DNA of 64,000 bases from Patagioenas fasciata (Eukaryota > Chordata > Aves > Columbiformes > Columbidae), in the NCBI RefSeq assembly GCF_037038585.1, contig NC_092541.1, positions 1,373,445 through 1,437,444 on the forward strand, in the 5' to 3' direction. Both the position numbers and the translations under genes were made by a program. The notes beneath the pieces are model-generated. The model saw nothing but the letters and a program-made list of their open reading frames with translations, had not been told where the DNA came from and ran no database searches. Each line of letters opens with the position of its first letter. Position 1 is the first letter of the stretch. Shown one piece after another: positions 31,320-43,800 of the stretch.

Positions 31320-31780
31320 CTGGGGTGCTGTTCCATGGCTGGGATGCTGTTCCATGGCTGGGATGTTACTCCATGGCTGGGATGCTATTCCATGGCTGGG
31401 ATGCTCTGCCTTGGCTGGGATGCTCTGCCCTGGCCAGGATGCTCTTCCGTATCAGGGATGCTCTGCCCAGACTGGGATGCTATTCCATATCTGGGACACT
31501 ATTCCATGTTTGGGATGCTCTGCCCTGTCCGGGATGCTGTGCCCTGACCAGGATGCTCTTCCGTATCAGGGATGCTCTGCCCAGACTGGGATGTTGTTCC
31601 ATATCTGGGACACTGTTCCATGTCTGGGATGCTCTGCCCTCACTGGGATGCTATTGTTGTCTGGGTTGTTATTCCGTGTTCAGGATGCTCTGCCCTCACT
31701 GGGATGCTGTTTCATGTCTGGGATGCTGTTCTGTGTCCAGGATGCTGTGCTCTGGCTGGGATGCTTTTCATGTCCTGGAT
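31320..31780. repeat. 19-bp minisatellite with higher-order structure
   Basis: About 24 head-to-tail units follow CTGGGATGCTGTTCCATGG. A block of about five consecutive variant units occurs twice, six units apart, giving a 114-bp higher-order repeat. Because 19 is not a multiple of three and the unit lacks stops, all three plus frames stay open. The resulting frames are not genes. Confidence 0.93.
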
Positions 31781-31807
31781 GAGGACCATGGGGCACCAGC
31801 AGACACT

Positions 31808-31908
31808 GGTGGGGTCTGGAACACTCTGGTGGGGTCTGGAACACTCTGGTGGGGTCTGGAACACTCTGATGGGGGTCTGGAACACTCTGGTGGGGGTCTG
31901 TCCCGCTC
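31808..31908. repeat. 20-21-bp minisatellite
   Basis: Five units of GGTGGGGTCTGGAACACTCT, three of them identical, start about 30 bp after the 19-bp array. The sequence is unrelated to the 19-bp unit. Confidence 0.9.
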
Positions 31909-32291
31909 AGACATCATCTGAACTTCTGCATCTTTTATTTATTCCCTTTTACTGCTTTTCTACAGTTTTGAGCCATGGGCCTGTCAAACTTTTCCTCTTC
32001 CATGCCAGCTCCATTAAAGCATAAAAAATGTCTCCTTTTAAGCCTGAGCCAAATGTGTGTGAGCCGTAAAACTTTCTGCAGCAGCTGAGGCGAAGCTGTG
32101 GAAAAGGCTGCGGCACAGCTGATGTCCCCTCTTGCTGCTGAGGAACCGAAAACCTCTGCCCAGGTGGGGCCATTGAGCATCCCCACCCTGGGCTGAGGGT
32201 TTAAAGGTGAGTGGTGCTGGGTGGGAGGTGCTGGTGGTCCCTGGGGTTGGGAAGGAACAGAGAAGTGGGTTCATTCTGTGGGGAAATGGTT

Positions 32292-32548
32292 ATCATAGAA
32301 TGGTTTGGGTTGAAGGGACCTTCAAAGTTCACCCAGTGTCCCCCCTGCCATGACAGGGACATCTTCACCAGCTCAGGGTGCTCAGAGCCCCGTCCAGCCT
32401 GGCCTGGGATGTCTCCAGGGATGGTTCATCCACCACCTCTCTGGGAACCTGGGCCAGGCTCTCACCACCCTCAGGGCAACAATTCCTTCCTCATACCCAG
32501 CCTGAATCTCCCTCCTTTAGCTTCAAACGATCACCCCTTGTTGCTGGG
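32292..32548 (-). mobile_element. CR1 LINE 3' fragment
   Basis: It begins with ATCATAGAATGGTTTGGGTT (the reversed CR1 tail). It continues through GACATCTTCACCAGCTCAGG, GGGATGGTTCATCCACCACC and CAATTCCTTCCTCATACCC, the reverse complement of the CR1 3' region. It shares an almost identical core with 58888-59076. Confidence 0.92.
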
Positions 32549-32884
32549 ATGGAGTTGGCCTCAGTGATGCTTCCTGAGCTCCAAGGCAGGAGAAACCTTC
32601 AAGAACAGGTGGGTGTGTGGGGCTGGGGCAGCTCTGACAGTTCCCAACGAGACGTGGACTTGGAGACTGGAAGATGATGGTGCAGCCACTTCCATCACCC
32701 ACCTTGGAACGTGCAGGGGATGTCACTGCACAATGTGCCCCAGTGCCTCCCCCCTCCAAACCCGGGTGGTGATTTGGGTTTGGGACACAACTGTCCCGCT
32801 CCCCTCCCAGCACCCATGGGCTCTGTTCCCCCCAGGAGCCCACCCAGAGCTCCGGCTCCGCTCCACCGTCGCACCGAAGCAGCC

Positions 32885-33430
32885 TCAACTCATCCAGACT
32901 CTTTGCATAAATATTTATGCACTGATACAGCGCTCTTCTAAATATAAAGCTTTATCTGGAATTTCATTTAAACATTAAGTGTAGATAATTTATTTATAAT
33001 TAATGTAGACATCAAGCCCCATCTTTGGAATGCCTGTGAGCTTTCATTTATAATTGGGAGGTAAGTCAGAAGCTAGAGGCTGGGACTCTTATCAGTTTCA
33101 TTTTAATTTTCCTCCTACAGCAAACGAAGCTGGTGCAATTCATCTCTCATTAGGAGGAAGCACAAACCTCCCCTAAAATAACAGTTTTATAGGAAACATG
33201 TAATAAACCCATCTTTGTTTCTCTCCTCGCCTTTGATAACGTTACCAGAACTCGCGGCTCCCTTCAAAGTGTTGCTCTTCCTTAAAAATAAGTCTATTAA
33301 AAATTAAAACCGCTTCTCTATAGCATAAAATTTACTCCCCGCAATTATGCAGAGGGACTTAGTTATCTTGCTTTTGTAGATTTTAATTAAAAGTTACAAT
33401 GGGAAGGAAAGAACAACGGCCATGAAATAA
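32885..33430. other. Unique AT-rich island, candidate conserved regulatory element
   Basis: About 550 bp of AT-rich, CpG-poor unique DNA stands in a GC-rich setting. It contains an 18-bp perfect palindrome at 32904-32921 (TGCATAAATATTTATGCA), TTTATAATTAATG, several TTTAAT and ATTAAA cores, and no match to CR1 or tandem repeats. No coding potential is seen. Reading it as a deeply conserved enhancer is inference from composition and motif density. Confidence 0.4.
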
Positions 33431-36370
33431 TAGAAGTCTCGCCGCTAACGCCGGGTTGTTGGTGCCTGTGCTGGGAGCCGATGCTGCAGCCAAGGTGCTG
33501 GTGGTGACGCGGGGCTGCGAGGACAAGCGGTGACAGGGGGGCAGGGCTGGGGGTGTGGGTGCCTTGGGAGGGGGGTGGTTTCCAGGTGCTGGGGGTCCCT
33601 CTGTTGTCCCTGCACCCAGCGAGGGGTTTCTCGCGCCCATGGGAGCTCGGCTCAGGTTGATCTTCAAACCGCACACCCTGGAGAGCTGCTGGTACGGCCT
33701 TGTCTCACAGAAGAGTGCTGAGATTTAATTAACGAGCTGTTTGCAAAGTGCTGGTGTGGAAAGGGCTGTGTAAACGGGAAAAAATGGCAAAGCTTATCCC
33801 ATTTTTACAGCACCTCTTGCAGAGCACAAACCTTTGCCTCCGGGGGCACCGTGGGCTCCTCTGAAGCCAAATGTGGGTGTTCGCCCTGTCTGATGGTCGA
33901 TCACCGATAAAGGCATCAGGTCGGAGCCAGGGAATCATTTTGGCGTCGTTTCTTCAAGCGCTTCTGGCTGTTGAGATGTTCTGCTGCCCATTTCCCCACC
34001 TCTGACTGCAAAGACACAACCAAACCCAATGATCTGGAGCTGAAACATTGATGAAACTTTTATGGGCTCTTGAAGAGATTTTTAATTCCCTGACAGTGCG
34101 GCTATCACCAGCAAAACCAAAAGATGACTCGCTGAACAATTATAGGCTTAACAGCTGCTGAACGGCCGCGGCAGCTGCGGGAGCAGCTTGGCAGGACTCA
34201 GCATGGAGGGTTCCTGGAAAGTGACGCTGGGACTGAGCCACCCCAAGCATCCCAGGCTGCGGGACCCCAACCCAGCATTGGGTTCATTGTAAAACCTCTT
34301 ATTTACTGAATGCGAGCTGCTGGACTCCAGCAACGCGAGGGAAGGTGAAGTCTCAACCCTGTTTCCTGGTAGGATCATCTCTTCTGAATGCAAAAACTGC
34401 TGTGAAGCGAGCACAGGGGTGGGAGAACCTTCGTGAGCAAGCACAGAGGGTTTGGATGTGCTGTTCCCCAACTAATCTGTCCCACAGCACTTCTCTGTGC
34501 AGCTGGAGACGACCTTCTCTTTGTTTAGGCGTTTGTCTTTGTTTTCAGAGATATCTGCAGCGAACCAAGAGGTTGAAGGGCAATGAGGCTCTGTTGGCCT
34601 TGCACAAACAATATCTTGGGGAGAAGCTGAGCTAAACACAAGAAAAGAGGGGTCTTTGGGAGGATTGGACTGCACTGCTGAGCTGCGTATTGCATTGATT
34701 GCCTTGCCCTGTCTTTGCGTTTCTGGATGGGAAAACAAGTTTGCTCACAGCCTGTTGGAGTTTTGTTTGAAGGCAGTTGAGGTTGGGTCTGCGTGGGAAG
34801 GAGATGGGAGTGAGATAGGGCTGGGTTGTACGGAAATAAAGAACAGATTGTGATATTGGTGTTTAGTGAAAACTTTTTCATCAGTAATTTGATCATCAAA
34901 GTCTGTTTGGTCCCTTCCCTGGCTAGAAAGGGGAGTGAATTGTCTGTGTTCCCCGGTGCTGGAATGCTGGGAGATGTGGGCTGGGTGAGACCCCCCAAAC
35001 TGGTGATGGAAGGGGGGTACAACCCCCTTCCTTGCAGCGTGTTGGGGGCAGGATGAGGCTGTAAAGGGTAATGGGAATGAAGCAAAGTCTGTGGAGGAGC
35101 TGCAGCCCTGTCTCTGCTCCTTGGAGAGGAAGGCTACACCTTAATCGTCAAGCTCCCGACAGCTAAGGTAATGCAAGGTTTGAGATCCATTAGAGCGCCT
35201 GTAATTATTTATAGGGAGGGAAAAAAAAACCACTTTACATTGTGAACATCAGCCGGCACGGCAAATAAATGCGCCAAGCTTGGGAGAAAGGATTCGTAAA
35301 AATCAAAGTCATTTCTAATGGGAGCCACGCTGGGGCTCAGTGGTGCTGCGCTGCTGGCCCGTGGACACAACCCTGGCTCTGGTGGTGGCGAGGAAAGGGG
35401 CTGCTGGTGTGGATGGGGCTAACCCAGTGCTGCTGGGCCATCTGCTTGTATTGCAGCATCTACAGACATAGAAATAGTGTCTGGAGAGGAACTCCAAGCC
35501 TGGTCTCTTTGCTCCTCGTTCCTCCCCGGTAGCTGGGGGTCCTCAAGCCATTCTCAGCCATAGGGTCTGTCCTCGTTCCCAGCAGCATCCACCCCTCTGC
35601 CGGAGACTTCACAGGGCTGATCAGACTTCTTCATCTTGGCAACAACTGTACTTTTTAGTGGAGGCAAAGCAGCAAGCGGGCGAGAGCTCCCGGAGCACAG
35701 AGCCCCCGAGTGCGTCTGTGCTGGAGAAGAGCGCTCGTGGCCACAGCGATTCCCCCCCAGCCGGGCTGCAAAGCTTCGTTAGCAGCTTTGCAAAGTGCTT
35801 GGAGATCCTCTGCAAGAAAAAATGTCCTGGAGGAGGGCAAAGTGTGATTATATAATGTGTCTAGACAGTATATTCCTTGGGGTGGGGAGCAGGTCGTTTT
35901 TATATCTGCTCTTCGATGTCAACACTGCACGGCCCCGCTTAAAGGTTCTGGGAGCTGCTAAAATATTAATAACAACGACAACGATAGGAAAACACATGCT
36001 TTTGCACTCAAAAAATGTTGATCTTAGCACAAGGCAGCTGTATGTCAGCAGAGAAGCCTTTGCCTGGCAGGTGCCTTGTGTTCCAGCTATGATTTCAGAG
36101 CAAACAGCATCTCCCTGCAGCTTCCCTCTATCTCCCCCACCTTCCTGGGGCTACAGGGCTGGGGACCCTCATCCCGCACACCAGGATGAAGGGGAAAACT
36201 CGGTGGGCAGAACTGGGACCTGTGCTGGTGCCACTGGGCATCTCCGTGCCCCAAAATCGGCGTGTCCTCCCAACATCCTTGCTGGGTCACCCTCCTCCGT
36301 GTGCCCATTCATGCGCCTTACTGACCTCCCAAATCATCTGGGAAGGGTCTGGGGTGCCTCTGCGCTCCCC
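33431..36370. other. Noncoding region, middle-left part
   Basis: No gene was recognised. AT-rich unique stretches lie at about 33720-34160, 35130-35290 and 35840-36060. Short open frames have no recognisable domains. Confidence 0.5.
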
Positions 36371-36379
36371 TGAGCGGGG

Positions 36380-37000
36380 CTGCAGGAGCCCTGTCCCGAC
36401 CCGAGGGGGGGCCCCGCTGCGGGATGCAGCACCGGGATGCGCCGCCGCGGTTCCCCCCGCCTCCCAACCCCGTACGGGCGCACGGCGCCGGTGGGGGGGG
36501 ACGGGACACACGGCGGCGGCGCGCACGCTGCCTTCATCCCCCCTTCCTCCTCCTCTTCCTCCTCCTCCTCCGGGAGCGCGCTCGCCCAGCCGGGAGCGAG
36601 CAGCCGGCGGGAGGATGCTGCAAACGGCGGCGGAGCCGGGTGGCTGGGCAGGTAGGGCGGGCAGGGGCGGCCCCGGTTCCCTCGGTACCGCCGGTGCTGC
36701 TCGGCGAGGGGACTGCGGGCCCGGGAGAGTTGTGGCCGTAGCAAAGTTGTCGGAGAGAGGGGGGATACGTAGGGAGAAGGACGGGATTGTCCGCCCGGGG
36801 GATGCTCCGCTCCCCCCGCGCCATCCCGGGGAACGGAGAGCCCGGCTGCGCAGCGCCGTGCACGGCGGAGAAGGTGGGGGGAGACGGCAGAGCCCCCCCG
36901 GTCCCGCTGACCCCATCCTCGGGCTGTCCGCTCAGGAGGGAAACTTCTTCCGAGGAACTTTGCCCGGTCGCAGCCCCTTGTCCCTGCGTGGGGCCGCCGT
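36380..37000. promoter_or_regulatory. CpG island, second possible ZNF385C promoter
   Basis: A dense CpG stretch on GC-rich background has an ATG at 36614 (ATGCTGCAAACGGCGG) and a donor-like CAG/GTAGGG at 36651-36652. This would fit a short first exon on the plus strand. Frame does not carry over to the ZNF385C exon at 53846, so an exon here would be noncoding or belong to another transcript. Confidence 0.45.
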
Positions 37001-38883
37001 TCCCACAGCGAGCGGGACCTGCGTGGGTGTGCGGCGGGTGGCGGTGTCCCCTGGGTCATCTCCACCAAGGTGGCTCCGTTTTTGGGGTGCACGGTGTGTG
37101 AGCCCCAGGGTGTGCGGTGGGCTCGGCTCTGCCAGCAGCGCCTGGGCCCAGGCAGGGTTTGCCAAGGCTTGGTTGTGCCAGGGTGCGCGGCATGAACCGA
37201 ATGGGTGGGCGGTGGAGCTGTGTCCGTGGGCCCTGCTGTGCTGCCAGGGTGTCGGGGTGCTCAGCACCCCCTGCGCATCCCGTGTCTTGGGGTGCCAGTG
37301 GCTGCTCACACACATCCCTGCTTAGATTGAGGGTTGTGCTGGAAATGGAGCCGAGGCTTTCTGGCTGCCTCCACAAGGGGTACTCGGCTTTTAAAGAAAA
37401 GGACTTTGACTGGAGCCTTACAAAAGCGCTTTCTGTGAGTGATTTGGGTACTGAGCGCTGTGTCTTGGGGTGGCTGCAGCCCAGGGCAGAGCGTGGTCCT
37501 CCTGACCAAACACGCACCGAGCAGGAGCGAACTTGGATACAGCAGCAACCTCATCCAGAAGATCGCTCGCTCTCTCTTCACCTTTTATCAATATACTTTG
37601 CTATCAACCCGAAGCAGTGGAGTGTTATCGCTGAAGCTTTTGATGCTCTGTGCATGGGGTAGGGCTGGAGGTTTCCCGAGAGCAAACCCTGCGCACCCCG
37701 CAGAGCAGGCGTGTGCCCGCAGGGCCCTTCGTGCCGCTCGCGCTGGGTGTGCGTCTGGGAAAAACAACTTCTTGCACAGGACCAGAGCTCCTCAGCTCTC
37801 TCCAGCACGTGTGGCTGCTTTCTGTTTTCACAGCAAAGCCTGAAAGTGCATCTTAAACACAGGAGATGGTTCTGCAGGAAGGTAAGGGGTCCAGGACCCA
37901 GCTTTGCGCTCCTGGAGGCTTTAAGGGTTTTCTGGGTTAATTCGCCTGGGTGAAGGGGATCAGCACAAGCTCTGTTGCCACTTTGTGGCTTGAACTGCCT
38001 GCTGGATGTGTCTGTGTGCCCTGAGTGGAGCACAGCAGCAGTTTCAGTGAGAATGTGAGGCAGGAGCTGCCCTTGCGCTGTGCAAAAATAGTCTTGATTT
38101 CCGCGATTATCTGGGGTGTCCGAGCCGGGAGCCGGGATGTTTTGTGTAAGCTGCTGTGTCTGCATGTGGGGCACGACGCCTGAAAACAGCATCAACGGGC
38201 AGTGCTGCTGGATGTGACAGCCCGCAAATAAACGAGGCTCTGTCCCCGGCTGCCAGCCCGGCCGGGAGCTTCTCGCAAGTCAAATCATTGACTTTTTCTT
38301 AACGTGCTTTTAAGTGGCTGCAGGTGTTTTCCAATGGAGCATCCAGCTCAGCATCAGCTGCTCTGAGTGATGTTTGTCACTTGGCTGAAATGGCTCTGTG
38401 GGGACAGGAGGAGCCGTGCCGCTCCCTCCGTACCTGCTGGTGTAACTACCGGGATGAGCTCTCCCGCCATACATAGAGTTTGGGGTTGGGCTGGTTCTGA
38501 CGCTGCTGTGGGGTTGTTGCTTGTTCCGTAACCTGCCACGTGTGTCAAAAGAAACCAGACTCGTGGAATGCTGGATGCAGCTCTCTGTATGTAAATGTAT
38601 AGCTTTGCTGTGCCTTACGGTGATGTCACGCCGAGCTGCGACTTCCCGCTGTGCGTCTTGTGCACGAGCATCCCTGAGCTCTCGGCTCCGCTCGGGCTGC
38701 TCAAGGCGGGTTCGGCTTTAATGACACAGAGTAAATCTGGAGGTTGGTTTAATAGTCCTGAGAATAAGTGATGTTTCTTAGGGCTGGTGGCTCGCTGGCC
38801 TTGGAGCGTTGTCCCCATCACTGGGGGACACGATGGGTGAAGGTTGGGGATCAAACAAAGCGCGATGGTGAACCCACACAAGG

Positions 38884-38960
38884 GGATGGGATGGGATGGG
38901 ATGAGATGGGATGGGATGGGATGGGATGGGATGGGATGGGATGGGATGGGATGGGATGGG
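38884..38960. repeat. (GGATG)n microsatellite
   Basis: About 15 copies of a 5-bp unit GGATG run with one variant (GATGA). A short interruption near the left side separates 4 copies from about 11 pure copies. Long pure runs suggest that it is polymorphic. Confidence 0.95.
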
Positions 38961-39819
38961 GCTGTTTCTCCAGCCCTCCCCTCCTGCCTTGCTTCTCCCA
39001 TCTCTATCAGTGCAAAGAGGCGAGACACCCACCTCAGATGTGCCGAGTCTATTTTTTGCTGGCAGGAAAGGGTATAAATACCACAGAACCTCAGGCACAA
39101 AGCTGAATTGGCTGCACAGCAACATCACACCCAGAACGGTGGGGTTTCCCCTCCTGTTCGCGGTGCTCCCCGCCGGGCTGGCTCTGCAGGCTGTTCCACT
39201 CTGTGCTGTTTATTTGTGGTGGTTGTTGGCCGCCCGGTGTAGCCGGTGGTAGCAGCATGGGATGATGCTCCCATCCATAGGAGGATGAGGATGGAGCAGA
39301 GCTGCCCCAGAGCAGCATCAGCATCTCCCCTGGCCATCCACAGCCATCCCAACCCAAAAATATTCCTCAAGCATTGCCCCAGCATCCTTGAACATCAGCT
39401 GGTGAAGTCTTGGGACTGTTATTTGGGATGTTTCTGGAGGTCTTCCCTATGCTTTGGCTTTTATCTGGTGTTTCTGGGGAGATCTACATATTTCTACAAG
39501 TGCTCAGTATATCTGCTATTGAATAAACAAGAGCCTTTGCATAGGTGCTCTCAATCGAGTACTGAAGGTGTTAATCAAGTTGCTTTACTGTTGAATTCCA
39601 AGGGCTGGAGGGAAACCGGTCCTAGAAGCACAGAGCAACCTCCAAAGTGATGGGAGCAGAGTCCATCTCTGAGCTCCGCATCCCGCATCTTTCTCAGCTC
39701 CATCGGGGCTGGTGTTTGATTTCCGAACCCACAGCTCTGCAGCCCTCCAGTCACTCCTAGGGAAAATCAAATGCAAAAACGTGCACCCGGAGCAGAGTAA
39801 TGAAGCCCATGAGGGTCTA

Positions 39820-40050
39820 TTTGTCAATTTAGAAACAATATTGTGATGTACGAAGGCTGTTTCTTAGTCTGATGTTCCGAGATTGCCTCCAAAATAGTGT
39901 CATAATGGATGTGTCGGGAAGCCCCTGTCAAGAATTATATCTGTGCTCTCCAGAAAATCCAGTGTGCGGCTGCATGGTAACAAGGGCTCATTTTTTATTG
40001 GAACCACAACAATTTACTTGCGAGTCGTAAAAGGGAACGTGGGTATTTAA
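39820..40050. other. Unique AT-rich island with SOX-type inverted site
   Basis: The stretch has ACAATATTGT at 39835-39844, a perfect 10-bp inverted repeat of the SOX core ACAAT, followed by about 200 bp of unique sequence including TTTTTTATTGG and AACAATTTACTT. No transposon match was recognised. Candidate regulatory DNA only. Confidence 0.35.
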
Positions 40051-40765
40051 GAAGCCTTGAGCCGCTCTGCAAGCACGGGGTGAATTGTGGCAGAATTGTG
40101 TCTTTTGGAGGATTTACAATGTTTTTTGGTGGCCAAACTGTTGCTGTGCCCAACCTGGCTGGGGCTGAGGTTGAGCGCCCCAGGTCTGAAGGCAGAGAAG
40201 GGTCTTCCCGCTGCTTATAATTGTATAGATAGATAGATTTAAACAAACCCCACCACTTTTCTCCCTCTGCACTGCAAACAGCCCTTTCCCCAGAATGAGT
40301 CCCAGGGAGAGGGGCCAGTGGTGGCCATGGGCTCCTGTCCCACGGTGACGGAGCAACGTGGGGACCCCCATGGATGGGCTGGGGGGCAGGAGGCTCCGAG
40401 CCCTCGATGCGGAACAGATCTGTGCTGCTTTGAAACGGGAACGTTACTGAGTCGTGATTTTCCCCTGGCCTAATTACGGAAATTTTTTAATTAGTTGATA
40501 AGGAAGATCACTTGGAAATTGCAAAAGGAAACGTTTTGAGGTTAAGTCCTAATCCGTGCCTGTGTCTGCCTGGAGACGGGTGCTGCTCCGGCTGCGTGAA
40601 TCTCCGCGAAGGCAGCAGACACGGGGTGACAGGGTGTCCGTGTCACCTCCTGCGGTGACACGCTGGGCTCCGTTGGCCAACAGCTTTGATCCCGGAGGAA
40701 TTAAACCAATCTGGGTTTCGCTCGGCTCGGCTCTGAGGCCGGGCTGTTATTTCATACCCCACAGA

Positions 40766-40850
40766 GTCACGGGGTGGTTGGGGTCACAGGGACCTCTGGA
40801 GATCCCCACCCCAACCCCTGCTGATGCGGGGTCACCAGAGCAGGTTGTGC
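40766..40850 (-). mobile_element. CR1 LINE fragment
   Basis: AGAGTCACGGGGTGGTTGGG, GTCACAGGGACCTCTGGAG and ATCCCCACCCCAACCCCTGC match the reversed CR1 3' end of the subfamily also seen at 45593. Confidence 0.8.
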
Positions 40851-43800
40851 GGGGACATTACTGGGGGCTCGGGACAGATGTTTTATCTCCGGTTTGGTGT
40901 TTCTGGCTCTGATGTCTGGTCGCTGACTCTTGCTCCGCGTCGGTGGGGGATGGAGGAGCTGTTGAAAGCAGGGTGGGTTTTGCCATTGTAAGATCAGAGG
41001 CTGATTCTCATCTTCCTTTCACCTCCCAGTTCTCTGAGACCTCTGGTGCCTTTGAACCGGGAGAAGAACCTGGGGGAGCAGCAGCTCATCTCCTTCTAAA
41101 ACCATGTGGCAAAGGGCCAAGAGCTTTTTGGGGTCATTTTTCACCTTTATCTGGTGGAGCAGGAGAGATATGGGACCAGCAACCTGGGATTTCTGCTCCT
41201 TGCTGCAGGGAACCGTGTGTCACACACCCAGAGAGCGAAGCCGAGCAGCCTTGGGGGGGCCTGGGTGTTTATTATCATAGCAAGAGCAACACCCGCAGCC
41301 CAGGTGGGGCTGTATTTCCGTCTTCATGTTTGAAGTGCTGCCTTCCCATCAGTGTTTGTCACCGGGTCCCCTCGCCCTGCCCGGGACCGCGTGCCGTGGC
41401 GGATGCCGGCACCGTGGCTGTTTATTTTGGTCGGGAGCGCCGGCGCTTTGCATTCGTTTGAAGCGCGGGGGCACCTCAGCACAGAGCCGGTCTGTGCGCT
41501 GGGCTTGGAGGCTTTTCTGACAAACCCTGAAATGTTTTTAGGAAAAGAAACCTCCCAAACAAGGGCAGCTTGTTGTGAGCTGGGGGAGCGGCGCAGAGCG
41601 GGTCCCCCCGGCTGCGGAGCCCTCCTGCCCGTCGCTGGCATCGCTTCATCGCACGCCAAGGCAGAGCCTATAAATATCCCAACTCCACGTTTTCAAGAAG
41701 TATTAGGAACTCTCTGGGCTTTTTTTTTTTTTGGTTTGTTTTGAGCGCTGTTACGAAAGGGCTTGAGAGGATTAAAGCGCACCCAGCTTAATCTGCGCTC
41801 CGGCAGCGCGGGGTGCGGGAAGGGCGGCTCTGGCACCCCACAATAGGGCGAGGGGGTTTCACTGGGGGTACTGGACCCCCATCCCCCTGGGGAACAGGGT
41901 GGCAGCAGCTTTTGGGTCACGGGAATATGGCTGGAAGGGTAAGGAGGGAGCGATGCTACAGCAACCACCACCATTCAGGTCCCCCCATTGCCCCCCAGCC
42001 TCACTGGGCACCCCAGACCCGGCAAACATCTGCAGGGCTGCAGATTTTCACGGTTCAATGTCACATTTCTGTCCTCTCCGGTTTCCAGAGGAGGTAATTA
42101 ACCAACAGGCACAATAGCAATTTAATAAGTGTGTCAAATTAGTGAGCCAGTCACGGTGTAGGGCACATTGTGCCCTCGGAGAAGCCGTCCGTGGGGTTCG
42201 CTCGGATAGGGGGACATGGCTGTGACGGTGGTCGCTGGTCCCTTTGTGGGACCGTGGATGGGCGCCCATGGCCACAGCCCGGAGCCCTCTGCCCGTTATT
42301 GAGGTGGGTGTCAAAATCTCTGCCCTTTTTCCACCTGCTGACAGGGCATTTGAAAAGGGAGGATTTCTTTTCAAACAGAAACCACCAAATAAAATTAGAT
42401 CTCCTGGTAAGGGATTAAATCGGTGCCCTCAGCTGTATTTATAGAAGGTTCAAAAGTAAATCTGTTCCTGGACCGAATAAGTATTTTGCTCAGGCAGGCG
42501 CGATCTTCAGTTCATCTGTCTGGGAAAGACTTGAGCGAGAGGGGAATTGATTTTCTTCAGCTTGAACAAGGCGAGCAGCTCTCAAACCCAGATAGATAGT
42601 GAGGTCCCATTATCAGCTCAAATGGGGAAGCAGCTGGGAAATCATTAAAGAGGGAGTGAGAACAAAGGCACTTTAGGGAGGCAACGATTCCCGTCTCCCC
42701 CATGGCTGGGCTGCTTTGGGGTCGTGTTGGTCCAGCCCATGAGAGCGTTTGGTGATGCTGGGTGACCTTCAGCCATCCGCACCAGCAGCTCCACCTTGTA
42801 CTGGTCACACTGGTGCAGGACCACCTGCCAACGTCCCTTTGTCAGGGAGGTGGCATTTGGGATCCAGGGGTGGCTGAGGTGGGATGGATGGGGATCAGTG
42901 CAGATGCGGTGACAGCGCCAAGGACGTGGCTGTCACCCTTTGCTCCGGCACTGGTCACCCAGAGGTCTGGAAGCAGCGGGAGCTGGGTCAGCACCGCCGG
43001 GCACGGAGCCACCGCGTTGTGCTGTTGCTGATGTGCTGCGGCTGCCCTGTCTGTACAGATGACAAGGAATTCATGACACGTCCCTGCCACTGTCCCCAGC
43101 CTGCTGAGAGGCTGCCGGTCCAGCCTGGGCAGCGCTGGTGCCCCCGATGGCAGGGACAGAGGTTCTCCCCTCTCCCCGGTGTTGCCTGTTTCACAGCAGA
43201 ATTCCAGCTCGGAGAGCTGGTTAATTCAGCCTGCACCTGCTGTTTTCAAACAGCAGCTACCGCTAAGACAAGAGCTCAGTGCTTTGCTCTCAACAAAACC
43301 CGCTGCCCGGTCAGCTCCGGCGTGGCATGAACCGCCTGCACCTCCCCGCTACCAGGACGATCGCGCTCCCCTTTGCTTTTCCCAGATCTTAAAAGACAAT
43401 ATTGAAAGGCAACTTAAGAAAAAGCCAAAGCTCTTGTCAGCGGTGTCTGATTTCTTCTGGTAAAGCTTGTTTTCTGGGGGAGAACCGTGTGGAGCGGGTG
43501 CTTGTCTTCAAAAGCTCCCCAGCCCCAGTGCTGGGATGCCTGGGGAAGGGGGACCGAGCAGGGATGGTGCTGGGCGAGGGTTTGCCGTGTGAGCTCTGTC
43601 CGCCCCGTGCTAAAAACAGCCGTGAGATGAGCAAAATTACCCACTGAGTCACTAATCATTCAGCCGCTGCTTTAGTCACCAGCTTTCCCACGCTGGGGGG
43701 ACTTTTTGCCGCTGAGGGGGCATCAGCTGAATTGTAATGGCGTTAAATAGAGGTGGCTGAAGTGAAATAAAGTGGTGCTGGTGCACGCGCGGCTTCTGGC

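Larger units (their letters stand above)
27231..32291. other. Noncoding region: intergenic or long 5' intron of ZNF385C, left part
   Basis: No protein or RNA gene was recognised. Apart from the tandem repeats listed separately, it has GC-rich unique DNA and AT-rich islands at about 28530-28760, 28930-29270 and 30930-31200. These hold TAAT cores and TTATC or GATAA motifs but no recognised transposon. Confidence 0.5.

Noticed and set aside
31320-31908. CRISPR-like array
   Set aside because: The repeats are contiguous and degenerate without unique spacers, and the genome is a vertebrate one.
31177-32024. Plus-strand open frames up to 233 codons with GCSALTGM-type repeats
   Set aside because: They follow from the 19-bp tandem repeat, which lacks stop codons in every frame. 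No start context, splice sites or homology.
36186-37325. 379-codon open frame across the second CpG island
   Set aside because: Composition-driven Arg/Pro/Gly-rich frame with no recognisable domain. CpG islands often stay open by chance.
40218-40242. Tetranucleotide TAGA/ATAG microsatellite
   Set aside because: Only about three and a half copies; too short to list as a repeat.
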